A stretch of DNA of 64,000 bases from Sphingomonas rosea. Lineage in GTDB: Bacteria > Pseudomonadota > Alphaproteobacteria > Sphingomonadales > Sphingomonadaceae. Position numbers and translations under genes: made by a program. The stretch spans positions 434,001-498,000 of the forward strand of contig NZ_BAABBR010000001.1 in NCBI RefSeq assembly GCF_039538065.1, given 5' to 3'. Under the pieces are notes generated by a model. The model saw only the letters and a list, made by a program, of their open reading frames with translations. It had not been told where the DNA came from and did no database searches. This document shows positions 1 through 9,503 of the stretch, one piece after another. Position 1 is the first letter of the stretch; each line of letters starts with the position of its first letter.

Positions 1-1526
1 TCCGCGAGCGCGGAATCCAGGTCGACGAAATCACCGGCAAGACCCCCGACGAACTCGCCGCGATCATCGGCGACTATGACGGGCTCGCCATCCGTTCCTC
101 GACCAAGGCCACGCCCAAGCTCCTCGAGCATGCGACCAACCTCAAGGTCATCGGCCGCGCCGGCATCGGCGTCGACAATGTCGACATCCCCGCCGCCACG
201 GCCCGCGGCATCGTCGTCATGAACACGCCCTTCGGCAATTCGATCACCACCGCCGAACACGCCATCGCCCTGATGTTCGCGCTCGCCCGCCAGCTGCCCG
301 AGGCCGACGCCTCGACCCAGGCCGGCAAGTGGGAGAAGAACCGCTTCATGGGGGTCGAGCTGACCGCCAAGACGCTCGGCCTCATCGGCGCGGGCAACAT
401 CGGCTCGATCGTCGCCAGCCGCGCATTGGGCCTCAAGATGAAGGTCATCGCTTTCGACCCCTTCCTCTCGCCCGAGCGCGCGCTCGAACTCGGAATCGAG
501 AAGGTCGAACTCGACGAGCTGCTGAAGCGCGCCGACTTCATCACCCTCCATACGCCGCTGACCGACCAGACCCGCGGGATCCTCAGCCGCGAGGCGCTCG
601 CCAAGACCAAGAAGGGCGTTCGGATCATCAACTGCGCGCGCGGCGGCCTGATCGACGAAGCCGCGCTCAAGGACGCGCTCGATTCGGGCCAGGTCGCCGG
701 TGCCGCCCTCGACGTGTTCGAGACCGAGCCCGCCACCGACAGCCCGCTGTTCGGAACGCCGGGCTTCATCTCGACCCCGCACCTCGGCGCCTCGACCACC
801 GAAGCGCAGGTCAATGTCGCGATCCAGGTCGCCGAGCAGATGAGCGACTTCCTGCTGCTGGGCGGCGTCACCAACGCCATCAACATGCCCTCGCTCTCGG
901 CCGAGGAAGCCCCGCGCCTCAAGCCCTACATGGCGCTCGCCGACAAGCTCGGCCGCCTGCTCGGCCAGGTCCTCGGCGACCAGGTCACGGGCGTGTCGAT
1001 CGAGGTCGAGGGCGCGGCCGCGGCCCTCAACCAGAAGCCGATCACCGGCGCGGTCCTCGCTGGCCTCATGGGCACCTATTCGCAGACCGTGAACATGGTG
1101 AACGCGCCTGTCCTCGCGAAGGAGCGCGGGCTCGACGTGCGCGAGGTCCGGCACGAACGCGAGGGCGACTACCAGACCCTCGTGCGCGTCACCGCCACCA
1201 CGCCCAGCGGCGACCGCTGCGTTGCGGGCACGCTGTTCGGCAATTCGGCGCCGCGCCTCGTCGACATCTTCGGCGTGGCGGTCGAGGCCGAGCTCAACGG
1301 CAACATGCTCTACATCGTCAACAACGACGCGCCGGGCTTCATCGGCAAGCTCGGGACGACGCTCGGGTCCGCCGGCCTCAACATCGCGACCTTCAACCTC
1401 GGCCGCCGGGCCGCGGGCGGCGAAGCGGTCGCGCTGGTCGCGATCGACGATCCGGTCCCCGCGCCCGTCGTCGACCAGCTTTGTGCGCTCGAGGGCGTTC
1501 GCGAGGTGGTGCCGCTGCGCTTCTAG
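1..1526 (+). CDS. serA: D-3-phosphoglycerate dehydrogenase, 5' end outside window
   Basis: Oxidises 3-phosphoglycerate to 3-phosphohydroxypyruvate, the first step of serine synthesis in the cytoplasm. The first full codon is at base 3; 507 residues are visible and probably fewer than 25 are missing. Seen: the Rossmann glycine motif GAGNIGSIVA, the catalytic Arg segment NCARGGLIDEAAL, the catalytic His in STPHLGAST, then an intervening domain and a C-terminal ACT domain (MLYIVNNDAPGFIGKLG onward). The length fits the long two-regulatory-domain form, in which the ACT domain commonly senses serine. Its stop overlaps the convergent DedA gene by 4 bp. Confidence 0.96.
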   Translation, partial: RERGIQVDEITGKTPDELAAIIGDYDGLAIRSSTKATPKLLEHATNLKVIGRAGIGVDNVDIPAATARGIVVMNTPFGNSITTAEHAIALMFALARQLPEADASTQAGKWEKNRFMGVELTAKTLGLIGAGNIGSIVASRALGLKMKVIAFDPFLSPERALELGIEKVELDELLKRADFITLHTPLTDQTRGILSREALAKTKKGVRIINCARGGLIDEAALKDALDSGQVAGAALDVFETEPATDSPLFGTPGFISTPHLGASTTEAQVNVAIQVAEQMSDFLLLGGVTNAINMPSLSAEEAPRLKPYMALADKLGRLLGQVLGDQVTGVSIEVEGAAAALNQKPITGAVLAGLMGTYSQTVNMVNAPVLAKERGLDVREVRHEREGDYQTLVRVTATTPSGDRCVAGTLFGNSAPRLVDIFGVAVEAELNGNMLYIVNNDAPGFIGKLGTTLGSAGLNIATFNLGRRAAGGEAVALVAIDDPVPAPVVDQLCALEGVREVVPLRF

Positions 1527-2122
1527 GGTGCGGGGTCGGCGGCGCGGGCGCTTCGCCGTCCGCGCCAGCCGATCACCCCCACGAACAGGCCGAGCGCCAC
1601 CAGGCTCGCCACGATGAAGTGGGGCAGCGTCAGCCAGCTGCGCACCACATGCGCGAGTTCGGGTCCGAACAGCCAGCCAAGCCCCGCCCCGAAACTCGCC
1701 CAGACGAGCGCGGTGCCGAGGTTGAACAGGAAGAAGGTCCGGCCCGACAGGTGGCTCTGGCTGATCGCCACCGGCCCCACCACGCGCATCCCGTAGACGA
1801 AGCGATAGCCGAGGCAGAACAGGCGCGGGTGCCGGTCGATCCAGCGGATCGCGAGCGCGAAGGCGCGCTTGTCGGTGAGCTTGTGGACCCAGGCGCTGTC
1901 GCGCTGCGAGCGGCCGACGGTGAAGAACAGCTGCGCCGACACCACCGCCGCCACCCAGGCGACGAGGATGACGTGCACCCCGCTCAACTTGCCGAGATGC
2001 GCCATCGCGCCGCCCAGCACGACTCCGATCTCGCCCTCGATGAACGCCGCCAGGAACACGCCGAGCAGGCCGTAATGCTCGACCCACTGGCTCACTGCAT
2101 GACTCATTCCCGCGCCATGCAC
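1523..2122 (-). CDS. DedA family membrane protein
   Basis: A 199-residue integral membrane protein of the DedA/VTT (SNARE-associated) family, whose members are linked to lipid flipping and envelope homeostasis. Seen: an N-terminal re-entrant-type segment (GVFLAAFIEGEIGVVLGGAM), the family's central RF-YGMRVVGPVAISQSHLS stretch with conserved Arg and Gly-Pro, and a hydrophobic C-terminal helix before a basic tail. A second Met at codon 6 (2107) is an equally possible start. It converges on serA with a 4-bp overlap. The substrate cannot be told from sequence. Confidence 0.85.
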   Translation of the reverse strand: MHGAGMSHAVSQWVEHYGLLGVFLAAFIEGEIGVVLGGAMAHLGKLSGVHVILVAWVAAVVSAQLFFTVGRSQRDSAWVHKLTDKRAFALAIRWIDRHPRLFCLGYRFVYGMRVVGPVAISQSHLSGRTFFLFNLGTALVWASFGAGLGWLFGPELAHVVRSWLTLPHFIVASLVALGLFVGVIGWRGRRSARAADPAP

Positions 2123-2150
2123 CCGCCCCGACCGGCCAACAAGGTTTCGC

Positions 2151-3155
2151 TCAGCGCAGCCGCGTCAGGAACGCATCGACCGCGGCGGTCGCCGCGTCGC
2201 CGGGCGTGCCCATCTCGCGGTTGATGGTGGCGTGGCTCTTGCCTTCCTGCGGGGCGACCGTCGCCGCCGCCCCCGCTTTCCGCAGCGCCGCCGCGAGCTG
2301 CTGGCTCTGCGCGACCGAATCGGCCCGCCGCGCGACCGGCAGGATCAGCCAGTTCGCCGCATTGGGCGCGCCCGCATGGAAGGTCGGGGAAAGGGCCTGC
2401 TGGCGCCCACGATCGGTCCCGAAGGCCTGGACGTACATCGTCTCGACCGGATTGCGCGGCGCGGCCATCTGCGCGGCGATGTCGTAGCCCGCCCCATCGA
2501 GGAGCACGACCCCGCGCACCGCGCCCATCGGCACCCCGGCGGCCTTGAGATAGGTCGGGTCGGTCGCCACCAGCGCCGCGAGATGCGCGCCCGCGCTATG
2601 CCCCATGATCACGATCCGGTCGGGATCGATCCCCGGCTGCCGGCGCAGCAGCGCGATCGCCGCCGCCACGTCGGCCGCCTGCTGTTCGACGGTCGCCTGC
2701 GGCACCAAGCGGTAGTTGGTCGACGCGAAGGCCCAGCCGGCCGCCGTATAATGCTTGCCCTTGGTGTCGCCGCCGTTCCGTTTGTCGCCGATCGACCAGC
2801 CGCCGCCATGGACGAACAGGATCGCCGGCGCCTTGCCGCCCACGCTCGCGGGCATGACGAGGTCGAGCGTCTGCCGCGAGTCGCTGCCATAGCTCAGCTC
2901 GCGCCACCCTGCGGGCAGCGGTGATCGAGCGGCCGCGCCGTCGCTCATCGCCTTGCGGCAATTGTCCGGCATCTTCTGCATCGCCGCCATCAGGCAGGCC
3001 CGGCGATTGTCCCCCGCCAGAAGGCACTGGCGAAGCTCGGGCGTCCGGCACTCGGCCGGCAGCCGCCCCGCCATCTGCGCCCACGCCCCGTGGCTCGCGA
3101 TCAGCGCGCTCGTCGCCAGGATCGCCGCCCCGGCCTTTGTTCTCGAAATCCCCAT
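2151..3155 (-). CDS. Secreted alpha/beta hydrolase with Cys-rich N-terminus
   Basis: A 334-residue carboxylesterase-like enzyme with a signal peptide (residues 1-26, ending GAWA). Residues about 30-75 hold several cysteines (CRTPELRQC, RRACLMA, DNCRKAM), a small module not typical of the core fold. The hydrolase domain follows: oxyanion segment HGGGWSIGDK, nucleophile elbow GHSAGAH and a late catalytic His (GKSHATIN), as in the BD-FAE/lipase family that cleaves small esters. An AGGGG ribosome site precedes the ATG. It is divergent from purA, with about 90 bp between the starts. The substrate is unknown. Confidence 0.85.
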   Translation of the reverse strand: MGISRTKAGAAILATSALIASHGAWAQMAGRLPAECRTPELRQCLLAGDNRRACLMAAMQKMPDNCRKAMSDGAAARSPLPAGWRELSYGSDSRQTLDLVMPASVGGKAPAILFVHGGGWSIGDKRNGGDTKGKHYTAAGWAFASTNYRLVPQATVEQQAADVAAAIALLRRQPGIDPDRIVIMGHSAGAHLAALVATDPTYLKAAGVPMGAVRGVVLLDGAGYDIAAQMAAPRNPVETMYVQAFGTDRGRQQALSPTFHAGAPNAANWLILPVARRADSVAQSQQLAAALRKAGAAATVAPQEGKSHATINREMGTPGDAATAAVDAFLTRLR

Positions 3156-3247
3156 TGTCTTGACCCCTCAAGCTGGACCCCAGGCCTCGCAAACAATAGG
3201 AGCGCGGCTGAATTGCGGCTGATCGCCTCGTTCATGAAAGGTTTCGG

Positions 3248-4537
3248 ATGGGTAACGTTACCGTCATCGGTGCCCAATGGGGTGACGAGGGCAAGGGCAA
3301 GATCGTCGACTGGCTCGCCAGCCAGGCCGACTGCGTGGTCCGCTTCCAGGGCGGTCACAATGCCGGGCACACGCTCGTCGTCGGCGAGAAGGTCTACAAG
3401 CTCTCGCTCCTGCCCAGCGGAATCGTCACCGGCACCCTGTCGATCATCGGCAATGGCGTCGTCCTCGACCCCTGGTGGCTGCGCGAAGAAGTCGAGAAGC
3501 TGCGCGGTCAGGGCGTCCGGATCGAGCCCGACGTGCTGCGCCTCGCCGAGACCTGCCCGCTGATCCTCCCCATCCACCGCGACCTCGACGCGCTGCGCGA
3601 GGACGCCAGCGGCGCGGGCAAGATCGGCACCACCCGCCGCGGTATCGGCCCGGCCTACGAGGACAAGGTCGGTCGCCGCGCGATCCGCGTCTGCGACCTC
3701 GCCCATCTCGATGAGCTGGACCCCCTTCTCGATCGCCTCTGCGCGCATCACGACGCGCTCCGGGCCGGCTTCGACCAGCCGCCGGTCGACCGCGCGCGCC
3801 TCAAGGCCGACCTCGCCGACATCGCCGATTTCGTGCTGCAATTCGCGCGGCCGGTGTGGGTCGATCTCGACGAAGCTCGCCGCAAGGGCCGCCGGATCCT
3901 GTTCGAGGGCGCGCAGGGCGTGCTGCTCGACGTCGACCACGGCACCTATCCGTTCGTCACCTCGTCGAACACCGTCGCCGGCACCACCGGCAGCGGCAGC
4001 GGCATGGGCCCCGGCGCGGCGGGCTTCGTGCTCGGAATCGTCAAGGCCTACACGACCCGCGTCGGCTCGGGTCCCTTCCCGACCGAGCTCTCCGACGCAA
4101 TCGGCCAGCGCCTCGGCGAGCGCGGCCGCGAATTCGGCACCGTCACCGGGCGCCAGCGCCGCTGCGGCTGGTTCGACAGCGTGCTCGTCCGTCAGGCCGC
4201 CGCGGTCAGCGGGATTACCGGCATCGCGCTCACCAAGATCGACGTCCTTGACGGGCTCGAGACGGTGAAGATCTGCGTCGGCTACGAGGTCGGCGGCAAG
4301 CGCTTCGACTATCTGCCCCCGCACGCCGCCGACCAGGCCCGCGTCACGCCGATCTACGAGGAAATGCCCGGCTGGTCCGAGAGCACCGCGGGCGCGCGCA
4401 GCTGGGCCGATCTTCCGGCGCAGGCGATCAAGTACATCCGCCGGATCGAGGAACTCATCCGCTGCCCGGTGGCGCTCGTCTCGACCAGTCCCGAGCGCGA
4501 CGACACCATCCTCGTTCGCGATCCCTTTGCGGGCTAG
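3248..4537 (+). CDS. purA: Adenylosuccinate synthetase
   Basis: Joins IMP and aspartate using GTP to form adenylosuccinate, the first committed step to AMP. At 429 residues it is the normal bacterial length. Seen: the N-terminal signature [18 protein letters not shown] with catalytic Asp, the GGHNAGHT loop, the [14 protein letters not shown] segment, and the C-terminal GTP-binding region ending [11 protein letters not shown]. The ATG follows AAAGG at a good distance. It stands alone, converging 3 bp short of the MFS gene. Confidence 0.98.
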   Translation: MGNVTVIGAQWGDEGKGKIVDWLASQADCVVRFQGGHNAGHTLVVGEKVYKLSLLPSGIVTGTLSIIGNGVVLDPWWLREEVEKLRGQGVRIEPDVLRLAETCPLILPIHRDLDALREDASGAGKIGTTRRGIGPAYEDKVGRRAIRVCDLAHLDELDPLLDRLCAHHDALRAGFDQPPVDRARLKADLADIADFVLQFARPVWVDLDEARRKGRRILFEGAQGVLLDVDHGTYPFVTSSNTVAGTTGSGSGMGPGAAGFVLGIVKAYTTRVGSGPFPTELSDAIGQRLGERGREFGTVTGRQRRCGWFDSVLVRQAAAVSGITGIALTKIDVLDGLETVKICVGYEVGGKRFDYLPPHAADQARVTPIYEEMPGWSESTAGARSWADLPAQAIKYIRRIEELIRCPVALVSTSPERDDTILVRDPFAG

Positions 4538-4540
4538 CGC

Positions 4541-5824
4541 CTAGCGCCGCGCGGGCGCCGTCTCGCGCAGCGTCAGGAAGACCGGAAGCACCCCGAGCGC
4601 GACCGCGGCGATCATGATCCCCGGCACGCTCGGGGTTCCCGTCTGCTCGACCAGCCGCTGCGCCAGCCACGGAGTCACTCCGCCGAAGATGGCGGTCGCG
4701 CCGGTCGCGCCGAAGGCGAGCCCCGTCACCCGCCCCTCGCCCGGGAACTGCTCGGCGGTGGCGACCGCGCCGACCGCGCTCATCGCGCCGGCCACGCAGG
4801 CGAGGACGAGCGCGCCCGCCAGCGCCGCCCCGTGGCTCCCGCCCGCCATGGCCGAGAAGAGCGTGATTGGAAGCACCGCCGAGGCGATCGCCACCGCGAC
4901 CAGCACCGGCTTCCTTCCGATCCGGTCCGACAGCATGCCGGTCAGCGGCGTCACGGCGATCACTGCCACGGCCGCCGCAGTCCCGAGCCACAGGCTGTCC
5001 GCCTCGCTCAGCCGCCCCGCGGTCGTCAGGAACGCGGGCACGTAGGTGATCCCGACATAATAAGTGATCGAGCCCAGCGCCGAGATGCAGAAAGCGCGGA
5101 AGATGCCGAGCTTGTGGTTCGCCAATGCGTGCCGCCAAGGGGCCTCGGGCACCGTCTCGGCCGCGACCTGCCGCTCATATTCGGGCGATTCTTCCATGTG
5201 CGAGCGCGCGATCCACACGCTGCCCGCCAGCGCCGCCCCCACGAAGAACGGAATCCGCCAGCCCCAGGCAGCGAGGTCCGCCTCGCTCATCGAGGCGACC
5301 GTCAGCGCCGACACCCCGACCGCAAGCAGCGCCCCGACCTCGCTCGCCGCCGAAGCGAGGCTCGCGACCAGCCCGCGCCGCTCAGGCCTGGCTCCCTCGA
5401 GGAGGTAGGCGACCACCCCGCTATATTCGCCGCCGACCGAGAACCCCATCACGCAGCGCAGCAGGAACAGCAGCCAGCCCGCCGCGACCCCGATGCTCGC
5501 CTGGGTCGGAAGCAATGCCGTCGCCAGCATCGCCGCGGTCATCAGCGCCACCGACCACAAGAGCATCGCGCGCCGCCCGTGCCGGTCCCCGACATGCCCG
5601 AACACCACCGCGCCCAGCGGCCGCATCAGATAGGCAAGCGCGAAGCTCCCGAGCGTGAAGGACAGCGCCGCCTCGGTGCCGCCGTAGAACAGCCGCGCCA
5701 GCACCGTCGCGAAATAGAGGTAGAGCGTGAAGTCATACCATTCGACGATCGTCGAAAAGGCCGCCACGGCAAGCGAGCGGCGCGAGATCGGACGGTGGTC
5801 GGCGGAGGGGTCGGCGTCGCTCAT
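4541..5824 (-). CDS. MFS transporter, metabolite:H+ symporter (MHS) type
   Basis: A 427-residue inner-membrane permease with about 12 predicted helices. The start ISRRSLAVAAFSTIVEWYDFTLY and the loop GHVGDRHGRRAML are typical of the MHS group (ProP, ShiA, KgtP relatives), which imports organic acids or osmolytes with protons; the matching loop between the halves is SDRIGRKPVL. I chose the ATG at 5824 because GAGGGTGGCGGC lies just before it; a longer frame upstream has no good ribosome site. The substrate cannot be assigned. The next upstream gene on the same strand is a secreted DUF2059-like protein 58 bp away. Confidence 0.88.
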   Translation of the reverse strand: MSDADPSADHRPISRRSLAVAAFSTIVEWYDFTLYLYFATVLARLFYGGTEAALSFTLGSFALAYLMRPLGAVVFGHVGDRHGRRAMLLWSVALMTAAMLATALLPTQASIGVAAGWLLFLLRCVMGFSVGGEYSGVVAYLLEGARPERRGLVASLASAASEVGALLAVGVSALTVASMSEADLAAWGWRIPFFVGAALAGSVWIARSHMEESPEYERQVAAETVPEAPWRHALANHKLGIFRAFCISALGSITYYVGITYVPAFLTTAGRLSEADSLWLGTAAAVAVIAVTPLTGMLSDRIGRKPVLVAVAIASAVLPITLFSAMAGGSHGAALAGALVLACVAGAMSAVGAVATAEQFPGEGRVTGLAFGATGATAIFGGVTPWLAQRLVEQTGTPSVPGIMIAAVALGVLPVFLTLRETAPARR

Positions 5825-5882
5825 GCCGCCACCCTCGCGGAGGGGCGGACGCCGGGCAAGACCCAAGCGTCCGCCGCGCCGG

Positions 5883-6668
5883 TCAGTCGGCCTTGGCCGG
5901 CGCTGCCGCCTTGTCGGCGGGCGCCATCTGCTTGCCGAGCTGCTCCATGTCCTTGGCCATGTCGGGCATCATCTTCAGCATTTCGGGGAAAGCCTGCATC
6001 GTCCCGCGCATCACGTCGGGCTCGAACCACATGCCGAGCATCTGCTGTCCATAGGCCGCGCCCGTCGGAGTCGCGAGGAAGGCGTTGATCTCGGCGATCT
6101 GCCGGGCATCGAACTTGCGCGCCATGCTGCGGGCCATGCCCTCGCGGAACTTGGGCTCCATCACGTCGCCGAACTTGGTGAACATCGCGCTGGCGAACGC
6201 CTTGCCCGCCGCGACCTTGGCGTCGAACGTCGGGTCCTTGGCGCTCATCGTCTGGCGCAGCGACAACGTGCTCGGCGGAGTCTTGGGCTTGTCGCCCTTC
6301 TTCGCCGCCGTCTCGGGCACGAGATCGGCGAAGTCAGCTTCGCTCATCGCCAGCACGCGGTCGGCCATGGTGTTGGCGAAGCTCGTCATCGCGCCCGCAT
6401 AAGCCCCCTTGGGGAACATCCGCAGGGTCATCTCGCGCGCCGCCGCGAGCCGCGCGGGCTCGGGCTCGGGGCCGGCCGGGAAGAACTTGTCCATGATCTT
6501 GTTCATCATCGCGAACGCGACCATCGGATCCATGTCCGGCTTGGCCACGCTGACGGTCGACTTCTTGGACGAAGAGGCCGGCGCCGGCTTCTTGGGAGTC
6601 GCAGCCGATGCGGCCGAGACAGGAACCGCGACAATGGCGCAAGCCGCCAGAAGAGCACGAAACGACAC
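5883..6668 (-). CDS. Secreted DUF2059-like protein
   Basis: A 261-residue exported protein of unknown function. I chose the GTG start at 6668: GGGGGA lies 6 bases upstream and it yields a clean signal peptide (FRALLAACAIVAVPVSAASA). An ATG 15 codons earlier would bury the signal. After a Lys/Ala/Pro-rich linker come Met- and Phe-rich helices, and the C-terminal part (REGMARSMARKFDARQIAEINAFLATPTGAAY, split here only for reading) resembles DUF2059, where partly degraded 'F..T..G' helices recur. The tail is Lys/Ala-rich. Its location is probably periplasmic. Confidence 0.75.
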   Translation of the reverse strand: MSFRALLAACAIVAVPVSAASAATPKKPAPASSSKKSTVSVAKPDMDPMVAFAMMNKIMDKFFPAGPEPEPARLAAAREMTLRMFPKGAYAGAMTSFANTMADRVLAMSEADFADLVPETAAKKGDKPKTPPSTLSLRQTMSAKDPTFDAKVAAGKAFASAMFTKFGDVMEPKFREGMARSMARKFDARQIAEINAFLATPTGAAYGQQMLGMWFEPDVMRGTMQAFPEMLKMMPDMAKDMEQLGKQMAPADKAAAPAKAD

Positions 6669-6769
6669 GAATTTTCCCCCGTTTTCGGCGGCCCCCGCGG
6701 CACGCCTCGACAAGCCCTATGCTGCCTCAGCCTTAAGCCTGGCACAATATGCGCGGTTAACGCGCACCC

Positions 6770-7714
6770 TCAGGCGCGCTGGAGCCGGGTCCTGAACTGC
6801 AGCCCCTCGGGCTGGAAGCGGAACGCGCTCCCCTGCCCCGCCCGCCCGAGCAGCCGGCTCCCGAAGCCGCGCCGGGTCGGCTCGGTCACGCTCGGGCCCC
6901 CGCGCTCGGTCCAGGTCATGGCAAGCCCGCCCTCGGGCGCTTCCTCGACCAGGAGGTGGACCAGCCCGCGATCGTTCGACCACGCCCCGTATTTCATCGC
7001 GTTGGTGGCCAGCTCGTGCAGCGCCAGCGCCATCGACACCACCTGTTCGTCGGGCAAGGGCGCCGCGACCACCTCGGTGATCAGCCGCTCGCCGACCGGG
7101 AACGGGGCGAGCGCGGCCCGCACCACTTCGCGCACGCAGGCGACCGGCCGGCTGACATGCTCGCTCAGGAGCGCGTTGGCGTCGGCCAGCGTCCGCAGCC
7201 GCTCGGCGAACTGGACCGCGCGCGGGTCCTCGTGCCCGATCGTCTGGAGGGCGATGCTCTGCACCACCGTCAGCGCATTCTTGAGCCGGTGCCCGAGCTC
7301 GCGCGCGAAGATCACCGCATCCTCGGCCGCCCTTCGCGCTTCGGCAAGCTCGCGCCGGTACCGCTGCCGCTCGCTCGCGCGATAAAGGCTCGCGGTGACG
7401 ATGATGGTGGTCGCGATGACCGTGAAGGACAAAGCGGGCACGACCATCGCTTCCCACGGCCCGCCGCCATAAATGCCTGCGAGGCTGAGCCCGCCGCCGA
7501 CCACCGCCGTCGCCAGCCCCGCCCCGGGACCCACGAAGCAGGTCACGACCGCCAGCGCCGCGACCGTCGGCAGCGTCGGGATCTGGAACGGCGCGAGCGG
7601 CAGGCTCAACCGGAGCGCGGCCGCCGCGAGGCCCACGACCGAGCCGCTGAGAAGCTGCCAGCCCAAGGTCAGGTCCGGAGAACCGCCCAACCGATCGACC
7701 AAACGCTGACGCAT
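6770..7714 (-). CDS. Membrane HWE-family sensor histidine kinase
   Basis: A 314-residue kinase. Residues about 20-112 form four hydrophobic segments resembling the DUF4118/KdpD-type membrane region and would act as sensor or anchor. The phosphoacceptor is His142 in ELGHRLKN; the N-box is LHELATNAMKYGAWS and the WTERGGP motif marks the HWE/HisKA_2 group. HWE kinases in alphaproteobacteria often feed the PhyR-EcfG general stress pathway; that role here is inference. No response regulator gene is adjacent, so it is an orphan. The ribosome site before the ATG is weak. Confidence 0.88.
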   Translation of the reverse strand: MRQRLVDRLGGSPDLTLGWQLLSGSVVGLAAAALRLSLPLAPFQIPTLPTVAALAVVTCFVGPGAGLATAVVGGGLSLAGIYGGGPWEAMVVPALSFTVIATTIIVTASLYRASERQRYRRELAEARRAAEDAVIFARELGHRLKNALTVVQSIALQTIGHEDPRAVQFAERLRTLADANALLSEHVSRPVACVREVVRAALAPFPVGERLITEVVAAPLPDEQVVSMALALHELATNAMKYGAWSNDRGLVHLLVEEAPEGGLAMTWTERGGPSVTEPTRRGFGSRLLGRAGQGSAFRFQPEGLQFRTRLQRA

Positions 7715-7828
7715 GACGACGCAACCTGTGAAACCGAGATCACTGACCTACGACAAGGAGCCAACCCCGCCAAGTCGTTCCTGCAACGTTACGGTTGCTG
7801 CCGGTCTTCGGCCCCCCGCATGGCGCCG

Positions 7829-7858
7829 AATGTCCGCCATCGACCCATTGCGGACATT
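7829..7858 (+). repeat. 30-bp hairpin repeat, copy 1
   Basis: Ends AATGTCCGC and GCGGACATT are perfect 9-base inverted arms around a 12-base loop carrying CGACCCATT. The same unit recurs in this window at 8337, 8795, 54429, 54861 and 56791, always between genes. Confidence 0.75.
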
Positions 7859-7881
7859 AGCGCGGCTAGTAAGTTAAGCCG

Positions 7882-8337
7882 ATGACTGTCGCCGTTATCA
7901 TTGCTGCACAGGTCGTTGCTGCGTCGCTGCGAGTCGGCGTAGGCGATGGCTCCGAAGCAATCGTGCGGGTCGTTGAGGACCGGAGCGCGGGCTACCTACT
8001 GAAAGTGGACTGCATCACCCGATGCGCTCGACCCATGCATTATGCCGTGCCAGTTGGCGACGCTCCAATGGGGCTGGTCGACATAGACCGCGACGGCCTC
8101 ATCTATTCAGCTTGGGCGACGGGCTGCTGCTACATGGTTCGGGTGTGGAAAGTGACGCCCGCTGGCGTTGCTAAACTCTTCGAAACCGGCAGTCGCGGAG
8201 TGCCCTCGCTGATCACGACCCCAAGTCTCAGCGTGATCACATACATGCGGCCCACAAACGCGGCCGGTCAGGAAACCAGTAGGTCGCCACAAGCAGTTCG
8301 GTGGACTTATCATCATGGGCGCTTCGAGCGCTCGTAA
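7882..8337 (+). CDS. Hypothetical exported protein
   Basis: A 151-residue protein with a short hydrophobic N-terminus (TVAVIIAAQVVAASL) that could be a signal peptide. Two cysteine pairs (CITRC and GCCY) suggest an exported, disulfide-bonded fold. I do not recognise the family. Codon use is less GC-rich than the neighbouring housekeeping genes, and the gene is flanked on both sides by the 30-bp hairpin repeat, which suggests an accessory insertion. Reality as a gene is likely but not certain. Confidence 0.5.
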   Translation: MTVAVIIAAQVVAASLRVGVGDGSEAIVRVVEDRSAGYLLKVDCITRCARPMHYAVPVGDAPMGLVDIDRDGLIYSAWATGCCYMVRVWKVTPAGVAKLFETGSRGVPSLITTPSLSVITYMRPTNAAGQETSRSPQAVRWTYHHGRFERS

Positions 8338-8366
8338 TTGTCCGCTTTCCACCCATTGCAGGCATT
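8337..8366 (+). repeat. 30-bp hairpin repeat, copy 2
   Basis: Starts with the last base of the preceding stop codon. Left arm TTGTCCGC, loop with TTTCCACCCATT, degenerate right arm GCAGGCATT. Confidence 0.7.
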
Positions 8367-8368
8367 CA

Positions 8369-8773
8369 TTAGGGCCGAGCCAGCGCTCGTTCGTCACCGA
8401 CCGGGAAAAGACCGCTGTCGCCCTTCAGACCGGCTGCCCGCCATATACGGATGACATAGCGTCCGACCTCGTCTCGGTCCTCAGTAGCGTAAAGGTCAGT
8501 CTTCTGAAGCAGTGTCGATAGGCGACTTCGAACCGCATCGGCATCAAGCGGTTCGGGAAGGCCGCTGATGTCCCTTATCGCGGAATCCACAGCATCTTGT
8601 AATGGGCGGCGGTCTTCTGGTCTGTCCGCGCCCGTGTAGTCATCGCCAACCGGGAGGAATTTCGTTTCCTTAAGAATTGCCGACAAGGCCGGACGCTTCG
8701 GTGGGGGCGGTGCGGCACTACCGCAGCTCGAAAGCGAGAGCAGGAATGCTACGGCGAGAAAGTGACGACGCAT
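8369..8773 (-). CDS. Hypothetical lipoprotein
   Basis: A 134-residue protein with a lipoprotein signal: Arg-Arg, hydrophobic core, then the lipobox LSSC followed by GSAAPPPP. The start at 8773 is preceded by CGGAG; an ATG further upstream would run through the neighbouring hairpin repeat and spoil the signal, so I rejected it. The mature part is acidic and helical with no recognised domain. It sits between repeat copies 2 and 3. Confidence 0.65.
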   Translation of the reverse strand: MRRHFLAVAFLLSLSSCGSAAPPPPKRPALSAILKETKFLPVGDDYTGADRPEDRRPLQDAVDSAIRDISGLPEPLDADAVRSRLSTLLQKTDLYATEDRDEVGRYVIRIWRAAGLKGDSGLFPVGDERALARP

Positions 8774-8794
8774 GCTCCGAAGGGTAACTGTGCA

Positions 8795-8824
8795 AGCGTC
8801 CGCTATCCACCCATTGCAGACATT
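8795..8824 (+). repeat. 30-bp hairpin repeat, copy 3
   Basis: Left arm AGCGTCCGC, loop with TATCCACCCATT, right arm GCAGACATT. Lies between two lipoprotein genes. Confidence 0.7.
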
Positions 8825-8848
8825 GCGCTCACTACCCACAGCTCACAC

Positions 8849-9238
8849 TCAGCGGGTCACCTGCCGGTAGCTGATCCGGACGCCCGAGACCTCGTCCTTT
8901 CGCGCGAACAGGCGCGACTTCGCCGCATATCGAATGCGCAGGCGGTCGGGCGCGAGCCAGCGCATCTCGGCCCATGGGCCTCCCCAATCGCCGCCCGCCG
9001 CCGCGCCGTGATCGTCATCCGCGACGAAGACATTGCCGCCGCCCTTCGGCTCGGCCCCTCGCTCCAGGATCGAGACCTGGGTGGAGAAGCCGGTGGTCGC
9101 CCCACAATCCCGCTGGAAAAGCACGGCACTGTGCCGGCCGTCCGGAGAATCGGCGCGACTGACGATCGCGTTGGCGCAGCTGTCGGCGCATCCGCTGAGG
9201 ATCAGGATGCCAACTGCAAGGAGGAAGCTCTTGGGCAA
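8849..9238 (-). CDS. Hypothetical lipoprotein
   Basis: A 129-residue lipoprotein: signal MPKSFLLAVGILILSGC with the lipobox Cys at residue 17. The mature part contains DSPDGRHSAVLFQRDCGATTGFS (read in two pieces: SPDGRHSAVLF and RDCGATTGFS), a pattern met in small exported proteins of unknown function, and ends in a beta-rich stretch (LRIRYAAKSRLF). No catalytic residues are evident. Two free cysteines near residues 21 and 45 may pair. Confidence 0.65.
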   Translation of the reverse strand: MPKSFLLAVGILILSGCADSCANAIVSRADSPDGRHSAVLFQRDCGATTGFSTQVSILERGAEPKGGGNVFVADDDHGAAAGGDWGGPWAEMRWLAPDRLRIRYAAKSRLFARKDEVSGVRISYRQVTR

Positions 9239-9503
9239 GGGACCAGTGTAGTCAGCGCCCGGTGCGGGTCAACCAAAGCATCCGCTCGCCCTTGCCAAGT
9301 AGGATTTCACCTGCTTGACTAACCGCAGCGGTTCGCCGCTTCCCGCTCTTTCGACCGTCCGTTCTTCTACCCGGGGCCGATTTTTGCCCGCGTGCACCAT
9401 GGCGCATATGCGCGATGATCGTGAAGTTCCGCGCTGCGCGGACCCCCCGGACACTGTCCACTTCGACAACGTCGCGCCCGCCCGCCCGCGCTGGGGCCGG
9501 GGC

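Noticed and set aside
3101..4324. 407-codon minus-strand frame
   Set aside because: Antisense to purA with no recognisable domain.
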